Of a stretch of DNA of 64,000 nucleotides, positions 38,163 through 48,833 are shown in pieces. The notes under the pieces were generated by a model. That model was not told the DNA's origin. It saw nothing but the letters and a program-made list of their open reading frames with translations, and ran no database searches. Position 1 is the first letter of the stretch. Every line of letters starts with the position of its first letter. Source of the DNA: Stenotrophomonas sp. Ste86. Its GTDB lineage: Bacteria; Pseudomonadota; Gammaproteobacteria; Xanthomonadales; Xanthomonadaceae. The position numbers and the translations under genes are program-made. The stretch lies in NCBI RefSeq assembly GCF_024519465.1, contig NZ_JALJRW010000014.1:41855-105854 (forward strand), written 5' to 3'.

Positions 38163-39349
38163 GCCGCTCCCTGCGTACACATGGCGGAATGACCGGTATG
38201 TCTCTGGTCGAACTGATGATTGCCATGGTGATCGGTCTGATCGTCATGCTCGGCGTGGTTCAGGTTTTTTCCGCTTCCCGTGAGGCCTATCGCCTGTCCG
38301 AGGGCTTGGCCCGCGTGCAGGAAAACAGCCGCTTTGCGATGGATAGCCTACAGCGCGATCTGCGCATGGCCGGCCATTTCGGCTGCATCAACGACCAGGC
38401 GCATACCCTGCAAAATCCTGGTTCGCTCTACTCGACGCTGAACATCAGCGCCAATCCGTCGCTCGATTTTACCCATTCCATCCAGGGCTATGAGGCGAAC
38501 GATACGGAGCCTGGGAAAGCGGTCGCGCTCTCGACGACGCCCACCACGGGCGGTACCGCGTACAGCCCGGCATTGCCGAGCGACGTGGCCGCGGCGCTGA
38601 CCAACCGGGTTGACGGCAGCGACATCGTAGCACTGCGCTTTCTCATGCCTGATGGTGTGCCGGTCACCTCCATCGCCGGTGACGCGCAGCGCCCGGTATT
38701 CAACTTTGATGCGTCTCGTCTGGCCGTGCTGCAGAGCGGAGTTACCAACGCAGGCTTGTTCGGTGTGGCCGACTGCCTGTCGGCCACCGTGTTCCAGGCG
38801 CGCGCAGTGGACACGGGGGCGGCGAGCGTGACTTTCGGCGACGCGCCCAATAATGCCGGGGTATTCACCAGCCTGTACACCACCGGCCAGGCAATGCTAT
38901 ACCGCGCCGAGAGCATCGTGCTCTATGTGGGCTATGACGCTGACACTGCCCAGTCGTCGCTCTATCGAGTGCGATTCAGCGCAGGCCCCAACGGAAACCT
39001 GATCGTCGGCACCCCAGAAGCCCTCGTGGAAGGCGTGGAAAACCTGCAGTTGCTGTATGGGCAGGATCGACAGCTCACTTCGGTGTCCCCGACCGGCTAC
39101 ATCGATCGACAGGGGACCGCCAAGGACGTCCAGGAATCGATGAGCGATCCAGTCGCCGCATGGCGTCGCGTGGGCGCCGTGCAGCTAGGCATGGTTGTCT
39201 CCAGTCCGGACCCGTCCTCGGCCAAGCAGGCCACTGGCGACGCAGCATTGACGACCATGGGCGTTACCTTCACCGCGCCCAGCGATGGCCGCTTGCGCGC
39301 CGTTTATCAAAGCACTGTGGCGATCCGTAACCGCCTGTTCGGCAACTGA
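38159..39349 (+). CDS. pilW: Type IV pilus minor pilin PilW
   Basis: The 396-residue protein has a prepilin signal with processing after Gly in HGGMTG, followed by MSLVELMIAMVIGLIVMLGV. The large C-terminal domain includes GVENLQLLYGQD, which is typical of PilW. A GTG at 38159 overlaps the pilV stop (GTGA); an ATG ten codons downstream at 38189 would shorten the leader. I prefer the overlapping GTG because every other junction in this operon up to here is coupled. Confidence 0.88.
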   Translation: MSRSLRTHGGMTGMSLVELMIAMVIGLIVMLGVVQVFSASREAYRLSEGLARVQENSRFAMDSLQRDLRMAGHFGCINDQAHTLQNPGSLYSTLNISANPSLDFTHSIQGYEANDTEPGKAVALSTTPTTGGTAYSPALPSDVAAALTNRVDGSDIVALRFLMPDGVPVTSIAGDAQRPVFNFDASRLAVLQSGVTNAGLFGVADCLSATVFQARAVDTGAASVTFGDAPNNAGVFTSLYTTGQAMLYRAESIVLYVGYDADTAQSSLYRVRFSAGPNGNLIVGTPEALVEGVENLQLLYGQDRQLTSVSPTGYIDRQGTAKDVQESMSDPVAAWRRVGAVQLGMVVSSPDPSSAKQATGDAALTTMGVTFTAPSDGRLRAVYQSTVAIRNRLFGN

Positions 39350-39357
39350 GGTATTTC

Positions 39358-39840
39358 ATGGCCATTCCGATGCCCAGGCATTCCTACCCAAACGCGCAGC
39401 GCGGCGCGGTGCTATATGTCGCGTTGATCATGCTCATCCTGCTTGCACTGATCGGTATTGCCGGCATGCAGGTGACCGGGATGCAGGAACGCATGGCAGC
39501 CAATTACCTGCGTACCAACCTGGCATTCCAGAATGCCGAGTCCGATGCGCGCGGGGTCGAGGGCGCGATCGAAACCAAGTTGGCCGACGGCGGTGTCTTT
39601 GTCGCCAACCAGGAAGTCTGCAGCCCCACCTACGATCCGTTGACCTGGGCTGATTCCATGACGGATGCAAAGGCCAGTTACACACGCCGCGTTGACAAGT
39701 GCTTCGCCGCGTCCAGCCTGCGCGTCGGCGTACGTCAGAACGAAGAAACCGGAAACATCTACCAGGTCACGGCTCTGTCCAGTGACGATCCAACCAACGC
39801 CTCGGCCAGCGCCGTCATCGACACGGTTTTCATCCCATGA
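39358..39840 (+). CDS. pilX: Type IV pilus assembly protein PilX
   Basis: The 160-residue protein starts with a leader containing QRGAVLYVALIMLILLALIGIAGMQ, the PilX N-terminal pattern in which the usual Glu5 is absent. The MQVTGMQERMAANYLRTNLAFQNAESDAR segment that follows is the conserved PilX/PilX-like helix. It ends four bases inside pilY1 (ATGA). It is a minor component linked to the PilY1 tip protein. Confidence 0.85.
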   Translation: MAIPMPRHSYPNAQRGAVLYVALIMLILLALIGIAGMQVTGMQERMAANYLRTNLAFQNAESDARGVEGAIETKLADGGVFVANQEVCSPTYDPLTWADSMTDAKASYTRRVDKCFAASSLRVGVRQNEETGNIYQVTALSSDDPTNASASAVIDTVFIP

Positions 39841-42800
39841 GCACCCAGCGTCGTTTCCTCCGCATGGCTCCATCCATCTGGCTACGCGCCAGTGCCGCTA
39901 TCGTGGTCCTGGCGGCCATTGTCGCCTGGGTGGTGCCGCTGCGTGCCGCGCTTGGCGATTACGACATCGCCCAGGAGCCGCTGTACACCAAGCAGAGCCA
40001 GCCCCCGCTGATGATGATGGTGATGTCGCGCGACGAGCAGTTGTTCAACAAGGCATACAGCGACTACAGCGATCTGGACGAGGACGGAATCCTCGATACC
40101 ACCTACCTGGATACCTTCGAGTACGGCGGTTACTTCGATCCGAAGCTCTGCTACACCAGTAGCGGCTCGGGCGCCAATGGTGTCTTCAAGGCGGCCTCGA
40201 AGGCCACCGGGACAAATGAGCATTCCTGCAGCAGCCAGTGGTCGGGCAACTTCCTGAACTGGGTGACGATGAGTCGCCTGGATGTAATGCGTAGCGTGCT
40301 TTACGGTGGCCAGCGTTCGACTGACAGCTTGACCAAGACCGTGATCGAGCGGGCGCAGATCCCCAATGACCTGCACGCTTGGGTGAAGGTCTACAGCGGC
40401 AACGACATCGGCAACTTCACTCCGCTGTCGGGAACGCAGTCCTTCTGTAATGCGACCACGGCTGCCAACGGTGTTCCGCAGATGCTGGTGGCGAGCGGTG
40501 CGTGGTCCGAATGGGCATCCACTTCGCTCAACCAATGTGGCGTCAACCGGTCCGGCGGCGATGTGCCGGGAAGCGCGACCACCTATACCGTGCGCTTGGA
40601 AGTCTGTGCACCCGGCACCGCGCTTCGCGAAGGCTATTGCCGCAAATACAACGACGGCACCACCGATCGCTACAAGCCGGTGGGCGTGTTGCAGAACTAC
40701 GGCGAGAGTGGCCGACTGCGCTTCGGCCTGATTACTGGTACGTATGCCAACCCGCGCGACGGTGGTGTGCTTCGTCGCAACATCGGCAAGATCGCAGGCA
40801 ATGGCACCACCTTCTGCGGTACTGGCGATGAGATCGACCTGTCCACTGGTCAGTTCTGTTATCTGAAAGCAGGGGCCACGGCCAATGCCGAAGGGGTTAT
40901 CAACACGATTTCTGCCTTCAAAATCGACCAGTGGAACTGGAACAACAACTGGAACGACTGCAATACCTACGGCATTCTCAATCGCCAGGGGCAGGGCGGA
41001 AACGGCAACCTGACCGATCCGGGTACTGGAGGGCAGAAGTGCAGCGCGTGGGGTAATCCGCTAGCAGAGATGTACGCCGAAGCGCTCCGCTACGTGGGGG
41101 CCGAGTCCAAGAAATACGGCGACACCGGAGATCTTTCCGGATTGCCCACCAACGTGACATGGAAGGATCCGTACCGGTTGCCGGTGGACGGTGGCAACTC
41201 TTACTGCGCCAGTTGCAACATCCTGGTGATGTCCTCCGGCCTGCCGTCCTTCGACAGCGACAACATTGGCAATGTGGCCCACATCGGCTCGCCCACCACG
41301 GCGACCGACGCCATCGGGACTGCCGAGGGCATGGTCGGAAAGAGTTTCATGGCAGGGCGCATCGGTGCCACGCCGCAAGGCACCAGCCTCAACACACACG
41401 AAGATATCTGCCAGGGCCGGACGGTCAATAACCTGAGTTTGGTGCGGGGTATCTGTCCAGATATTCCGTCGATGGAGGGTAGCTTCATCATGGCCGGCCT
41501 GGCCAAGGCCGCCGCTGAAACCGATCTGCGGCCTGGCGTTCAGAATAAGCCGGCAGCGCATAAGATCGCGGCCACGACCTACACCGTTGCAATGGCCGAA
41601 AACCTGCCCAAGTTCGAGATCGGCGTTGGCGGTGCGAAGATCGGCATTGCACCGTTGTGCCAGGCCAACAACTCCGGTTCGGCGACCGCTGCGTCTACCG
41701 GCTGGCGTAGTTGTTTCCTTGGTTCTGTGGGCATTGGCATCAAGACTTCCACGACGAGCCAGCGCAATGTCTATGGTCGGCCGTACAAGGCCGATGGCAC
41801 GGCTGGCAGTTTCTCGCTCGTCTGGGAGGATTCGCTGTGGGGTAACGACCATGACAACGACGTCGTGGCCATGCTCAGCTACTGCGTGGGCGCAAGCTGC
41901 ACCGAAACCGGCGGCTTCAACAACATCTGCTGGCGCGCAGACGCAACCAAGAGCGTTGCAGCGTCCAATGGCACCACCCGGGTGTGCACTACCGGCGGTG
42001 CCATCAGCGGCACCGTGGCTGACGACGAGGTGATGATCCGTATCGAGAACCTGTCGGCCTACGCGGGCAACGCAATGTTGACCGGCTACACAATCTCCGG
42101 CGCCAACGCGGCCACCACCGTGCAACGCTTGGCCTTGCGACCGGGCAACCAGGATGGTTCGGTGCTGAGTTCCACCAACACGGCGCCGACAAGCTGGCAG
42201 GCGCCGGTTGTAATCAAGTACAAGGCCTCCACCGGCGCCGCCGGCCAGCTGGAAAGCCCTTTGTGGTATGCCGCCAAGTACGGTGTGACCAGTGGTAAGA
42301 AGTGGGACAGCAAGAAGACCGGCGTACCTGACAATTATTTCCTCGCCCGCAATCCGACCAAGCTGAAGGAGGCGCTGGAAGCGATCTTCAACAGCGCCGC
42401 CGAGGGCGAGGCACCGGTGGGTGGCAGCGGCTCCGGTGCACGTATCAGTACCGGCTCTTTCACGGTTTCCTCGCACTTCTCCGTCCCACAGGGCTCCTAT
42501 GACTGGACCGGCGATGTCATCGCGACCCAGGTGAAGGACGACGGCACCGATGGGGCCGAGTTGTGGCGTGCATCCAGCCGCATTGCCAGCTCCACCCGTC
42601 GCATCTACATGGCGACCACTCCGACCTCGACCGCGGCTAACGGAACCGTGACTGCAGTTGGTGCAGCCGAGTTCCAAGCCGCCAACCTGGTCGGGGCCAA
42701 TGATGCGGCCAAGCTGCGATCGCTGGGGTTCAGTGACTCAACGCCTGCGTGGTTCACGGGCAAGTCGCTGGCTAATCTGGTCACCTACCTGCGGGGCACG

Positions 42801-44468
42801 GCGGTCAGTGGTCTGCGCGCACGATCGACGCCGCTGGGCGACATCGTCAACTCGACCACGGAGATAGTTTCCAACCGGGACAACTACGGCTATGCCACCT
42901 GGGCGACCTTCTCTACGACCTGGAAGGTGACTTTGGGCAAAGCCTACGAAACGTTCCTGACCAACAAGCGGGCCACCAATGGACCGCCGACCATGGTCTA
43001 CGTAGGCGCGAACGACGGCATGCTCCATGGCTTCAACGGGTCCAGCTCGACATCGTCCGGCAACGAGGAATTGGCGTTCATTCCGTCAGCAGCGCTGCAG
43101 CACATCGCTGAGCTGGCCAATCCCAAGTACGGCCACCGCTACTACGTGGACGGTCCGCTGACGTCTTCCGATGTGTACTACGCCGACAACTGGCATACCG
43201 TTTTGGTGGGCACCACCGGTGCCGGTGGCGCCAGCAAGGCGCCTAATGCCGATGCGATCGGCAACGGTTCGGTGTTTGCGCTGGACGTCGGTGATCCCAC
43301 CCGTTTCGACGCCAGGAAGGTGTTGTGGGAGGTGTCGGGCAAGACCGAGTCCGACCTAGGCTTCGTGCTGGGCAAGCCGACCATCGTCCCTGTGACGGGG
43401 GCGGCGGCCAACGCTGCGCCCCGGTTTGTGGCGCTGTTCGGCAACGGGGTGAATTCCACCAGCGGCAAGGCGGCGCTGTTCGTGGTCGATATCCACACCG
43501 GCAAGGTGCTCAAGCGTCTCTCGCCTAGCGGTGCCGCCTATGCCAACCGCAACGGCCTGATCAATATCGCGCCGGTGGCTGTGAAGAACAGCGATGGCAT
43601 CACCGATACGGTGTACGGCGGTGACATGCAGGGCAACCTATGGAAGTTCGATTTGTCCGACAGCAATCCGGACAACTGGCACGTCGCGCTTGACGGCGCG
43701 CCGCTGTTCACTGCAGTGCGCGACAACGCCGTGCAGCCGATCATGAGCGGCATTGAAGTGGCTGCCGGCCCAGGCGGCGGTGTGAGCTTGTTCTTCGGTA
43801 CCGGTCAGTATTTCGCGGCCGATGACAACCAGGTCAGTAGCAGCTCGCCGGTGCAGAGCTTGTACAGCGTGTGGGACAACCTGACCACGACTGCGGGTGG
43901 TCGCGACAATCTGGTCGCCCAGACTGTGAGTACGGCAACCTCAAGCAGTGGTTACGAGATCCGCAACGTGAGCCGCAACACGGTGGGATATGCCAGCAAA
44001 CGCGGCTGGTATGTGGACCTGGTAGTTGGCAACACTGTGGAAGGGGAGCGCTTCGTCGGCAATCCGAACATCCAGAACGGCACGGTGTTCTTCACCACCT
44101 ACATTCCAGGTACCGCGATTTGCGGCACCGGCGGCGGCGTCAACTGGATGTATGGTTTGAGCCTGCTCAACGGCGGTGGCGCCATGACGGGGTTGAGTCC
44201 GGTAATCGGCGGTGATCCCTTGTGCACCGGCAACTGCGGCGCCGTGGCACTTACCAAGGGCGGTGACCTCAGCCAGGGGCCGCCGGTCAAGGACACCAGT
44301 ATCTTCGTGCCCAAGCTGAAAGCATGCGACCCGGCCACTGATTCGAGCTGCACCGTCGATAAGCTGATCCAGGCTGAGCAATGCACCTTCGTGCTTCGCG
44401 CGCCTGGCGCCGATGGCCTGTTCATGCCACGGCCTTGCGGTCGTCAGTCCTGGCGCCAGGTCCGGTGA
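39837..44468 (+). CDS. pilY1: Type IV pilus tip protein PilY1
   Basis: The 1543-residue protein has an N-terminal hydrophobic signal (about 12-38). The N-terminal half contains an EF-hand-like Ca2+ loop DLDEDGILD (79-87). The canonical MIDAS DxSxS is not seen where the von Willebrand A strand is expected (LMMMVMSRDEQL, 58-69). The C-terminal half is a PilY1 beta-propeller: TMVYVGANDGMLHGFNG, GKPTIVPV, and a Ca2+ loop NSDGITDTVYGGD near residue 1251 corresponding to the site that controls pilus retraction in Pseudomonas aeruginosa. It acts at the pilus tip in adhesion and assembly priming. Its partners are PilV, PilW and PilX. Confidence 0.92.
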   Translation: MSTQRRFLRMAPSIWLRASAAIVVLAAIVAWVVPLRAALGDYDIAQEPLYTKQSQPPLMMMVMSRDEQLFNKAYSDYSDLDEDGILDTTYLDTFEYGGYFDPKLCYTSSGSGANGVFKAASKATGTNEHSCSSQWSGNFLNWVTMSRLDVMRSVLYGGQRSTDSLTKTVIERAQIPNDLHAWVKVYSGNDIGNFTPLSGTQSFCNATTAANGVPQMLVASGAWSEWASTSLNQCGVNRSGGDVPGSATTYTVRLEVCAPGTALREGYCRKYNDGTTDRYKPVGVLQNYGESGRLRFGLITGTYANPRDGGVLRRNIGKIAGNGTTFCGTGDEIDLSTGQFCYLKAGATANAEGVINTISAFKIDQWNWNNNWNDCNTYGILNRQGQGGNGNLTDPGTGGQKCSAWGNPLAEMYAEALRYVGAESKKYGDTGDLSGLPTNVTWKDPYRLPVDGGNSYCASCNILVMSSGLPSFDSDNIGNVAHIGSPTTATDAIGTAEGMVGKSFMAGRIGATPQGTSLNTHEDICQGRTVNNLSLVRGICPDIPSMEGSFIMAGLAKAAAETDLRPGVQNKPAAHKIAATTYTVAMAENLPKFEIGVGGAKIGIAPLCQANNSGSATAASTGWRSCFLGSVGIGIKTSTTSQRNVYGRPYKADGTAGSFSLVWEDSLWGNDHDNDVVAMLSYCVGASCTETGGFNNICWRADATKSVAASNGTTRVCTTGGAISGTVADDEVMIRIENLSAYAGNAMLTGYTISGANAATTVQRLALRPGNQDGSVLSSTNTAPTSWQAPVVIKYKASTGAAGQLESPLWYAAKYGVTSGKKWDSKKTGVPDNYFLARNPTKLKEALEAIFNSAAEGEAPVGGSGSGARISTGSFTVSSHFSVPQGSYDWTGDVIATQVKDDGTDGAELWRASSRIASSTRRIYMATTPTSTAANGTVTAVGAAEFQAANLVGANDAAKLRSLGFSDSTPAWFTGKSLANLVTYLRGTAVSGLRARSTPLGDIVNSTTEIVSNRDNYGYATWATFSTTWKVTLGKAYETFLTNKRATNGPPTMVYVGANDGMLHGFNGSSSTSSGNEELAFIPSAALQHIAELANPKYGHRYYVDGPLTSSDVYYADNWHTVLVGTTGAGGASKAPNADAIGNGSVFALDVGDPTRFDARKVLWEVSGKTESDLGFVLGKPTIVPVTGAAANAAPRFVALFGNGVNSTSGKAALFVVDIHTGKVLKRLSPSGAAYANRNGLINIAPVAVKNSDGITDTVYGGDMQGNLWKFDLSDSNPDNWHVALDGAPLFTAVRDNAVQPIMSGIEVAAGPGGGVSLFFGTGQYFAADDNQVSSSSPVQSLYSVWDNLTTTAGGRDNLVAQTVSTATSSSGYEIRNVSRNTVGYASKRGWYVDLVVGNTVEGERFVGNPNIQNGTVFFTTYIPGTAICGTGGGVNWMYGLSLLNGGGAMTGLSPVIGGDPLCTGNCGAVALTKGGDLSQGPPVKDTSIFVPKLKACDPATDSSCTVDKLIQAEQCTFVLRAPGADGLFMPRPCGRQSWRQVR

Positions 44469-44491
44469 CCCCTTTCCCATCGAGGTATTCC

Positions 44492-44911
44492 ATGCAGACC
44501 CCGTCTTTCCGCCAGCGCTCCTTCGGTTTCACCTTGATCGAACTGATGATCACGGTAGCAGTGGTGGCCATTCTTGCCGCTGTCGCGATTCCGTCCTATC
44601 AGGATCACGTGCGCAAGTCGCGTCGTGCCCAGGCCAAGGCGGATCTGGTGGAGCTGGCGCAGATCCTGGAGCGCAATCACACGGTGCAGAACACCTACGT
44701 CGGTGCCACTTTGCCGTTCACCCAGTCGCCGCGGCAGGGTGCTGCGCAGTACACGTTGAGTCTCACCGGCACCACCAGTGCGTCGGCGTTCTCGCTGCAG
44801 GCCGCGCCCGTGGACGGTGGCCCGCAGGCAACGGACAAATGCGGCACGCTGACGCTGGACCAGGCTGGGCGTAAGACCCCGACAGACAGTACGGTGGCAG
44901 GGTGCTGGTAG
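44492..44911 (+). CDS. pilE: Type IV pilin, PilE-like
   Basis: The 139-residue pilin has a short leader (MQTPSFRQRSFG), processing before FTLIELMITVAVVAILAAVA with Glu5, then the alpha1 helix (IPSYQDHVRKSRRAQAKADLVELAQILERN). A C-terminal disulfide pair is likely between KCGTL and the terminal GCW. PilE-type pilins at the end of fimT-pilVWX-pilY1 operons act as minor pilins of the tip complex. The ATG at 44492 is 23 bases after pilY1. Confidence 0.9.
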   Translation: MQTPSFRQRSFGFTLIELMITVAVVAILAAVAIPSYQDHVRKSRRAQAKADLVELAQILERNHTVQNTYVGATLPFTQSPRQGAAQYTLSLTGTTSASAFSLQAAPVDGGPQATDKCGTLTLDQAGRKTPTDSTVAGCW

Positions 44912-44934
44912 TCGCAGCAAAGTTGCGGAAGCGC

Positions 44935-44964
44935 TTGCATTGCCAGCTGGAAACTCGATAGAAT
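44935..44964 (+). promoter_or_regulatory. Promoter of tRNA-Asn
   Basis: TTGCAT (44935-44940) and TAGAAT (44959-44964) with an 18-base spacer end ten bases before the mature tRNA. Confidence 0.7.
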
Positions 44965-44973
44965 TCGCACCCC

Positions 44974-45050
44974 GCCCGAATAGCTCAGCCGGTTAGAGCA
45001 CTTGACTGTTAATCAGGGGGTCGTTGGTTCGAATCCAACTTCGGGCGCCA
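44974..45050 (+). tRNA. tRNA-Asn (GTT)
   Basis: The 77-base gene includes the encoded CCA. The acceptor stem is GCCCGAA/TTCGGGC, the D-loop contains AGCTCAGCCGGTTAGAGC, the anticodon loop CTGTTAA has GTT, and the T-arm contains GGTTCGAATCC. Confidence 0.97.
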
Positions 45051-45057
45051 GAATCGT

Positions 45058-45093
45058 GCAGAGGCCGCGAGAAATCGCGGCCTCTGCTTTTTT
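45058..45093. terminator. Terminator of tRNA-Asn, possibly bidirectional
   Basis: A 13-base-pair perfect stem (45058-45070 with 45075-45087), loop GAAA, then six T. It abuts the stop codon (45092-45094) of the convergent FimT-like gene. Confidence 0.92.
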
Positions 45094-45622
45094 ATGGGGC
45101 CTGACACAGGGTAGGCCTGCGTGGTCGCTGGGTGCGAATCCTTCCCGGCACGCTGACCACTACCTTGCTATGCAGGGTATCTTTCACGCAGACGCGGATG
45201 CTCAGGTTGTTTCCACCAGTGCGACCGTCTGCGCGGAACTGGACGCGGGCCCGGTTCGAAACCGCCTGCAGACCAGCCCGCGGTCGTCTTTCCACCAGCA
45301 AGGGTGGAAGAGGCGCGGCATCCAGGGTTGAGGGCGGTAGGGCGGGGTAGAGCAGCCAGCCATGGCTCCAATCGCTGCCACAGGAGCTGCCATCGCTACT
45401 CGGGCAGGCTTCGATGGGTTGCCGCCGGGTGATGGCGGTACTTCGGGCGGTGGATAGCAGCGATACCAGTTGGCCGCGCAGCGCTTCGGCGCGGATCCGT
45501 CCCAGCATATCCTGGAGCGAAGGTAGCGCCATCGCGCTCAGTACTGCCGCGATCAGGATGATCAGCAGCATCTGCAACAGTCCGGCGCCGGCCGGCCGTT
45601 GCGGCATGCAGGAGTGAGGCAT
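45092..45622 (-). CDS. FimT/GspH-like protein with altered prepilin signal
   Basis: The 176-residue protein has the length and C-terminal pattern of GspH/FimT pseudopilins (ARSTAITRRQPIEACPSSDGS, DWSHGWLLY, RVQFRADGRTGGNNLSIRVC). Its N-terminal motif is PAGAGLLQMLLIILIAAVLS: the usual GFTLIEL has become GAGLLQM, with Gln where Glu5 is expected. Gly before the hydrophobic stretch remains, so processing by PilD is possible but not certain. It is convergent with tRNA-Asn, close to the pilin operon, and divergent from uvrB. The ATG at 45622 is used; a second Met five codons in is possible. Confidence 0.75.
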   Translation of the reverse strand: MPHSCMPQRPAGAGLLQMLLIILIAAVLSAMALPSLQDMLGRIRAEALRGQLVSLLSTARSTAITRRQPIEACPSSDGSSCGSDWSHGWLLYPALPPSTLDAAPLPPLLVERRPRAGLQAVSNRARVQFRADGRTGGNNLSIRVCVKDTLHSKVVVSVPGRIRTQRPRRPTLCQAP

Positions 45623-45775
45623 TGATGCATCCAGGCAGTGGCACGGAGGAGCAGCGTGCCACCCGAGGCCCCGTGCGCGCTGTCCGTACGCCCCCTGATG
45701 TCTTGCCCGAAATCCCCTCAGCCGGCCGTCACCATCCCCCCCGTTATACTGGAGGGCCCGGGATTTGGCGGCACC

Positions 45776-47803
<2,028 letters not shown>

Positions 47804-47835
47804 ACAACCGATGGTGAAATATCTTCACAAAAGTG

Positions 47836-47864
47836 TTGCGCTTCCCGGGAGACGTCCGTAATAT
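47836..47864 (+). promoter_or_regulatory. Promoter of tRNA-Val
   Basis: TTGCGC (47836-47841) and TAATAT (47859-47864) with a 17-base spacer lie 46 bases before the tRNA. Confidence 0.7.
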
Positions 47865-47910
47865 ACGCGGCCTGCACCGACGCATTCGCGGCGACGCAGA
47901 AGGAAGAAAC

Positions 47911-47985
47911 GGGCGGTTAGCTCAGCGGTAGAGCACTACCTTGACATGGTAGGGGTCACAGGTTCGAACCCTGTACCGCCCACCA
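47911..47985 (+). tRNA. tRNA-Val (GAC)
   Basis: The 75-base gene includes the CCA end. The acceptor stem is GGGCGGT/ACCGCCC, the D-loop contains AGCTCAGCGGTAGAGC, the anticodon loop TTGACAT has GAC, and the T-arm contains GGTTCGAACCC. Confidence 0.97.
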
Positions 47986-48365
47986 CTCCGACCTCACAGA
48001 GGTGCGGGTGGAAACGAAGAAGGCCAGCCATCGTGCTGGCCTTTTTGTTTTTCCGGCACCGGAGCGCCTGGGCCGATGATGAGAGGCGAGGCCATACGCC
48101 GCTCCGACCGGGGAGTGACCGACGCGCGCATAGTGTCGTGATTGGACTTTTTGGATCGAACCGCCACAGGCGTTCGCTACCGGGTAGCTGCAGCGGGAAG
48201 GGTCAGGCGCCGTGCCCGCGCAGGCGCGCCGACATGAGGGCATGGCGCCGCGCCCGTGCCGACAGAGGCCCATCGATATACGTTGTGATAGCGTCTGCAC
48301 GCCGATGGATCGAACGTTTTGCCGTCGGAAATGGATAGAAACCTGACCCGTAGGAAGGAGACGAA
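47986..48365. other. Gap between tRNA-Val and the secreted protein gene
   Basis: Apart from the tRNA terminator at 48020-48052, I see no gene in these 380 bases. Several frames are open, but none has a ribosome-binding site or recognisable product. A good ribosome site (GGAAGGAGA) begins just before the next start codon at 48366. Confidence 0.5.
48020..48052 (+). terminator. Terminator of tRNA-Val
   Basis: AAGGCCAGC (48020-48028) pairs with GCTGGCCTT (48035-48043) around CATCGT. TTTTTGTTTTT follows. Confidence 0.92.
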
Positions 48366-48833
48366 ATGGCAATGCTCAAAGGTCTGACGTTGATAATGGT
48401 CGTTGCAGGGGTGGCGGCCGTCCCCGGAAGTGGTCTGATCCCGTCGGCGCTGGCGGCGCCCTGCTGCTCGACCGATCCGCATGGCAGCCAGATCGCGGCG
48501 AGGGGTCTGGGCGAAACCGCCCCCTTGGCGCTCAACATCAGCCAGGATTCGACCTGGCGGGCATACGAGTTCAAGCGCGATGGTGTCTGGTATCTGCAGG
48601 TCAACGATCAGGGCGGCAGCGTGCGCGCGATCATCGGCAATATCGGTGACACGTTCTGGACCCTGCCCGGAGGCGTGGACGCCGATCGCGTGTCGCTGCC
48701 CGGCAACAACCTGGCGATTCCGGCCGGTGCCGTGCGTGAAGTGGTGTACCGCAAGCCGCAGATGTTGCTGGTTGCCTACAACACGGCAGGTGGCGTGATC
48801 TGGTCCATCGAAGGTCCCGACGGTTCGCGATAA
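48366..48833 (+). CDS. Small secreted protein of unknown function
   Basis: The 155-residue protein starts with a signal peptide (MAMLKGLTLIMVVAGVAAVPG, likely cleaved after SALAAP). The mature domain of about 125 residues contains CCSTDPHGSQIAARG and regularly spaced hydrophobic beta-strand-like segments (WRAYEFKRDGVWYLQVND, VREVVYRKPQMLLVAY). No family is recognised. The two adjacent Cys could form a disulfide or bind metal. The ribosome site GGAAGGAGA is strong. Its last 58 bases overlap the convergent MASE1 gene, which is unusual in this window. Confidence 0.7.
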   Translation: MAMLKGLTLIMVVAGVAAVPGSGLIPSALAAPCCSTDPHGSQIAARGLGETAPLALNISQDSTWRAYEFKRDGVWYLQVNDQGGSVRAIIGNIGDTFWTLPGGVDADRVSLPGNNLAIPAGAVREVVYRKPQMLLVAYNTAGGVIWSIEGPDGSR

